NCBI GenBank assembly: GCA_031373695.1
Contig: JANMNC010000150.1
Span: 1 to 15,247, forward strand
DNA from: Methylotenera_A sp031373695
Lineage (GTDB): Bacteria > Pseudomonadota > Gammaproteobacteria > Burkholderiales > Methylophilaceae
DNA length: 15,247 nucleotides
Direction of reading: 5' to 3'
Made by a program: the position numbers and the translations under genes. The notes beneath the pieces are model-generated. The model did no database searches. It was not told the origin of the DNA and was given only the letters and a program-made list of their open reading frames with translations. Below, in pieces: positions 14,789-15,247 of the stretch (position 1 is the stretch's first letter; each line of letters opens with the position of its first letter).

Positions 14789-15247
14789 TGAACGTAAATT
14801 GGCATGACAGAGCGAAAAGCCTAAAAATTGACGGCCGTGCTTTTATCAACGGTAAGCGTGTAGACGCTGCTGATGGTGTTAAGTTTGAATGCTTTTCCCC
14901 GATTGATGGCCGTAAATTAGCAGATATTGCTAGCTGCAACGCGGCCGATATTAACTTAGCCGTTAGCGCAGCACGTGCCGCATTTAATAGCGGCATTTGG
15001 GCAGGTTTAAGCCCGCGTGAGCGCAAGCAAATCATGATTCGTTTCGCAGATTTAATGTTAGAAAATCGTGAAGAACTAGCGCTGTTAGAAACGCTGGATA
15101 TGGGTAAACCAATTAGCGCTAGCTTAAACGGCGATGTAATTTCAGCTGCTAACACCATCAAATGGTACGGCGAGGCGATTGATAAAGTATATGACGAGAT
15201 TGCGCCAACGCCACACAACACATTAGCGATGATTACGCGCGAACCTA
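14788..15247 (+). CDS. puuC: Gamma-glutamyl-gamma-aminobutyraldehyde dehydrogenase, 5' part (cut by window edge)
   Basis: This is an open frame of 153 codons running off the right edge, about one third of an aldehyde dehydrogenase of roughly 495 residues. The N-terminal segments LKIDGRAFINGKRV, LALLETLDMGKPI and IKWYGEAIDKVYDE align well with E. coli PuuC. PuuC oxidises gamma-glutamyl-gamma-aminobutyraldehyde to gamma-glutamyl-GABA, and Pseudomonas KauB-type relatives also oxidise free 4-aminobutanal. It could thus serve both putrescine routes here. The catalytic cysteine and glutamate lie beyond the window and cannot be checked. The start is inside ATGATGA overlapping the gabD stop; the first ATG (14785) is an equally possible start. 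No separate ribosome-binding site is seen, so coupled translation is likely. Confidence 0.82.
   Translation, partial: MNVNWHDRAKSLKIDGRAFINGKRVDAADGVKFECFSPIDGRKLADIASCNAADINLAVSAARAAFNSGIWAGLSPRERKQIMIRFADLMLENREELALLETLDMGKPISASLNGDVISAANTIKWYGEAIDKVYDEIAPTPHNTLAMITREP

Noticed and set aside
14754..15221. 155-codon open frame on the minus strand opposite puuC
   Set aside because: It is antisense to a clear aldehyde dehydrogenase reading frame, has no family features, and lacks a ribosome-binding site.
1..15247. Mobile elements, CRISPR arrays, tRNA or rRNA genes, phage genes
   Set aside because: No transposase or integrase frame, no regularly spaced repeats, no cloverleaf-like or rRNA-like sequence was recognised; almost all of the window is metabolic, transport or regulatory coding sequence.

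Overview
The window is a polyamine (agmatine/putrescine) uptake and breakdown locus from a Gram-negative, probably gamma- or betaproteobacterial, chromosome. The DNA is moderately AT-rich, intergenic gaps are short, and the gene order puuD-puuA-spuC-potF-potG-potH-potI matches the Pseudomonas spuA-spuB-spuC-spuD/E-spuF-spuG-spuH arrangement. The base composition is well below that of Pseudomonas, so this is a relative of that cluster in a lower-GC proteobacterium. The species cannot be fixed from the sequence. No mobile elements, CRISPR arrays, rRNA or tRNA genes were seen. Layout: (1) 166-2467, plus strand: a two-gene unit of an agmatinase-family ureohydrolase (speB) and a gamma-glutamylputrescine oxidase (puuB). 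(2) 2513-3311, minus strand: an EmrE-like SMR exporter followed by a GNAT acetyltransferase, preceded by a leader (3329-3378) whose inverted repeats can fold into an H-type pseudoknot. (3) 3473-5044, minus strand: a MocR-type regulator (GntR helix-turn-helix fused to an aminotransferase-like PLP domain), divergent from (4) 5201-13280, plus strand: puuD, puuA, spuC and the spermidine/putrescine ABC importer potFGHI, with a strong intrinsic terminator between potF and potG. (5) 13313-15247, plus strand: gabD and puuC, two aldehyde dehydrogenases; puuC runs off the window edge. How they work together: PotFGHI imports putrescine (and perhaps spermidine or agmatine), and SpeB makes putrescine from agmatine. 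Putrescine can then take two routes. In the gamma-glutamylated route it passes through PuuA, PuuB, PuuC and PuuD to GABA. In the transaminase route SpuC gives 4-aminobutanal, which an aldehyde dehydrogenase such as PuuC oxidises to GABA. GabD finishes the path from succinate semialdehyde to succinate. No dedicated GABA aminotransferase and no PuuR repressor are visible. Most notable signals: a paired direct repeat TGGYTCT with identical 23-bp start-to-start spacing lies upstream of speB (68-99) and between the MocR gene and puuD (5082-5113), marking a likely MocR operator that ties the two catabolic units into one regulon. The second is the unassigned pseudoknot-capable leader of the SMR gene, a candidate cis-regulatory RNA.
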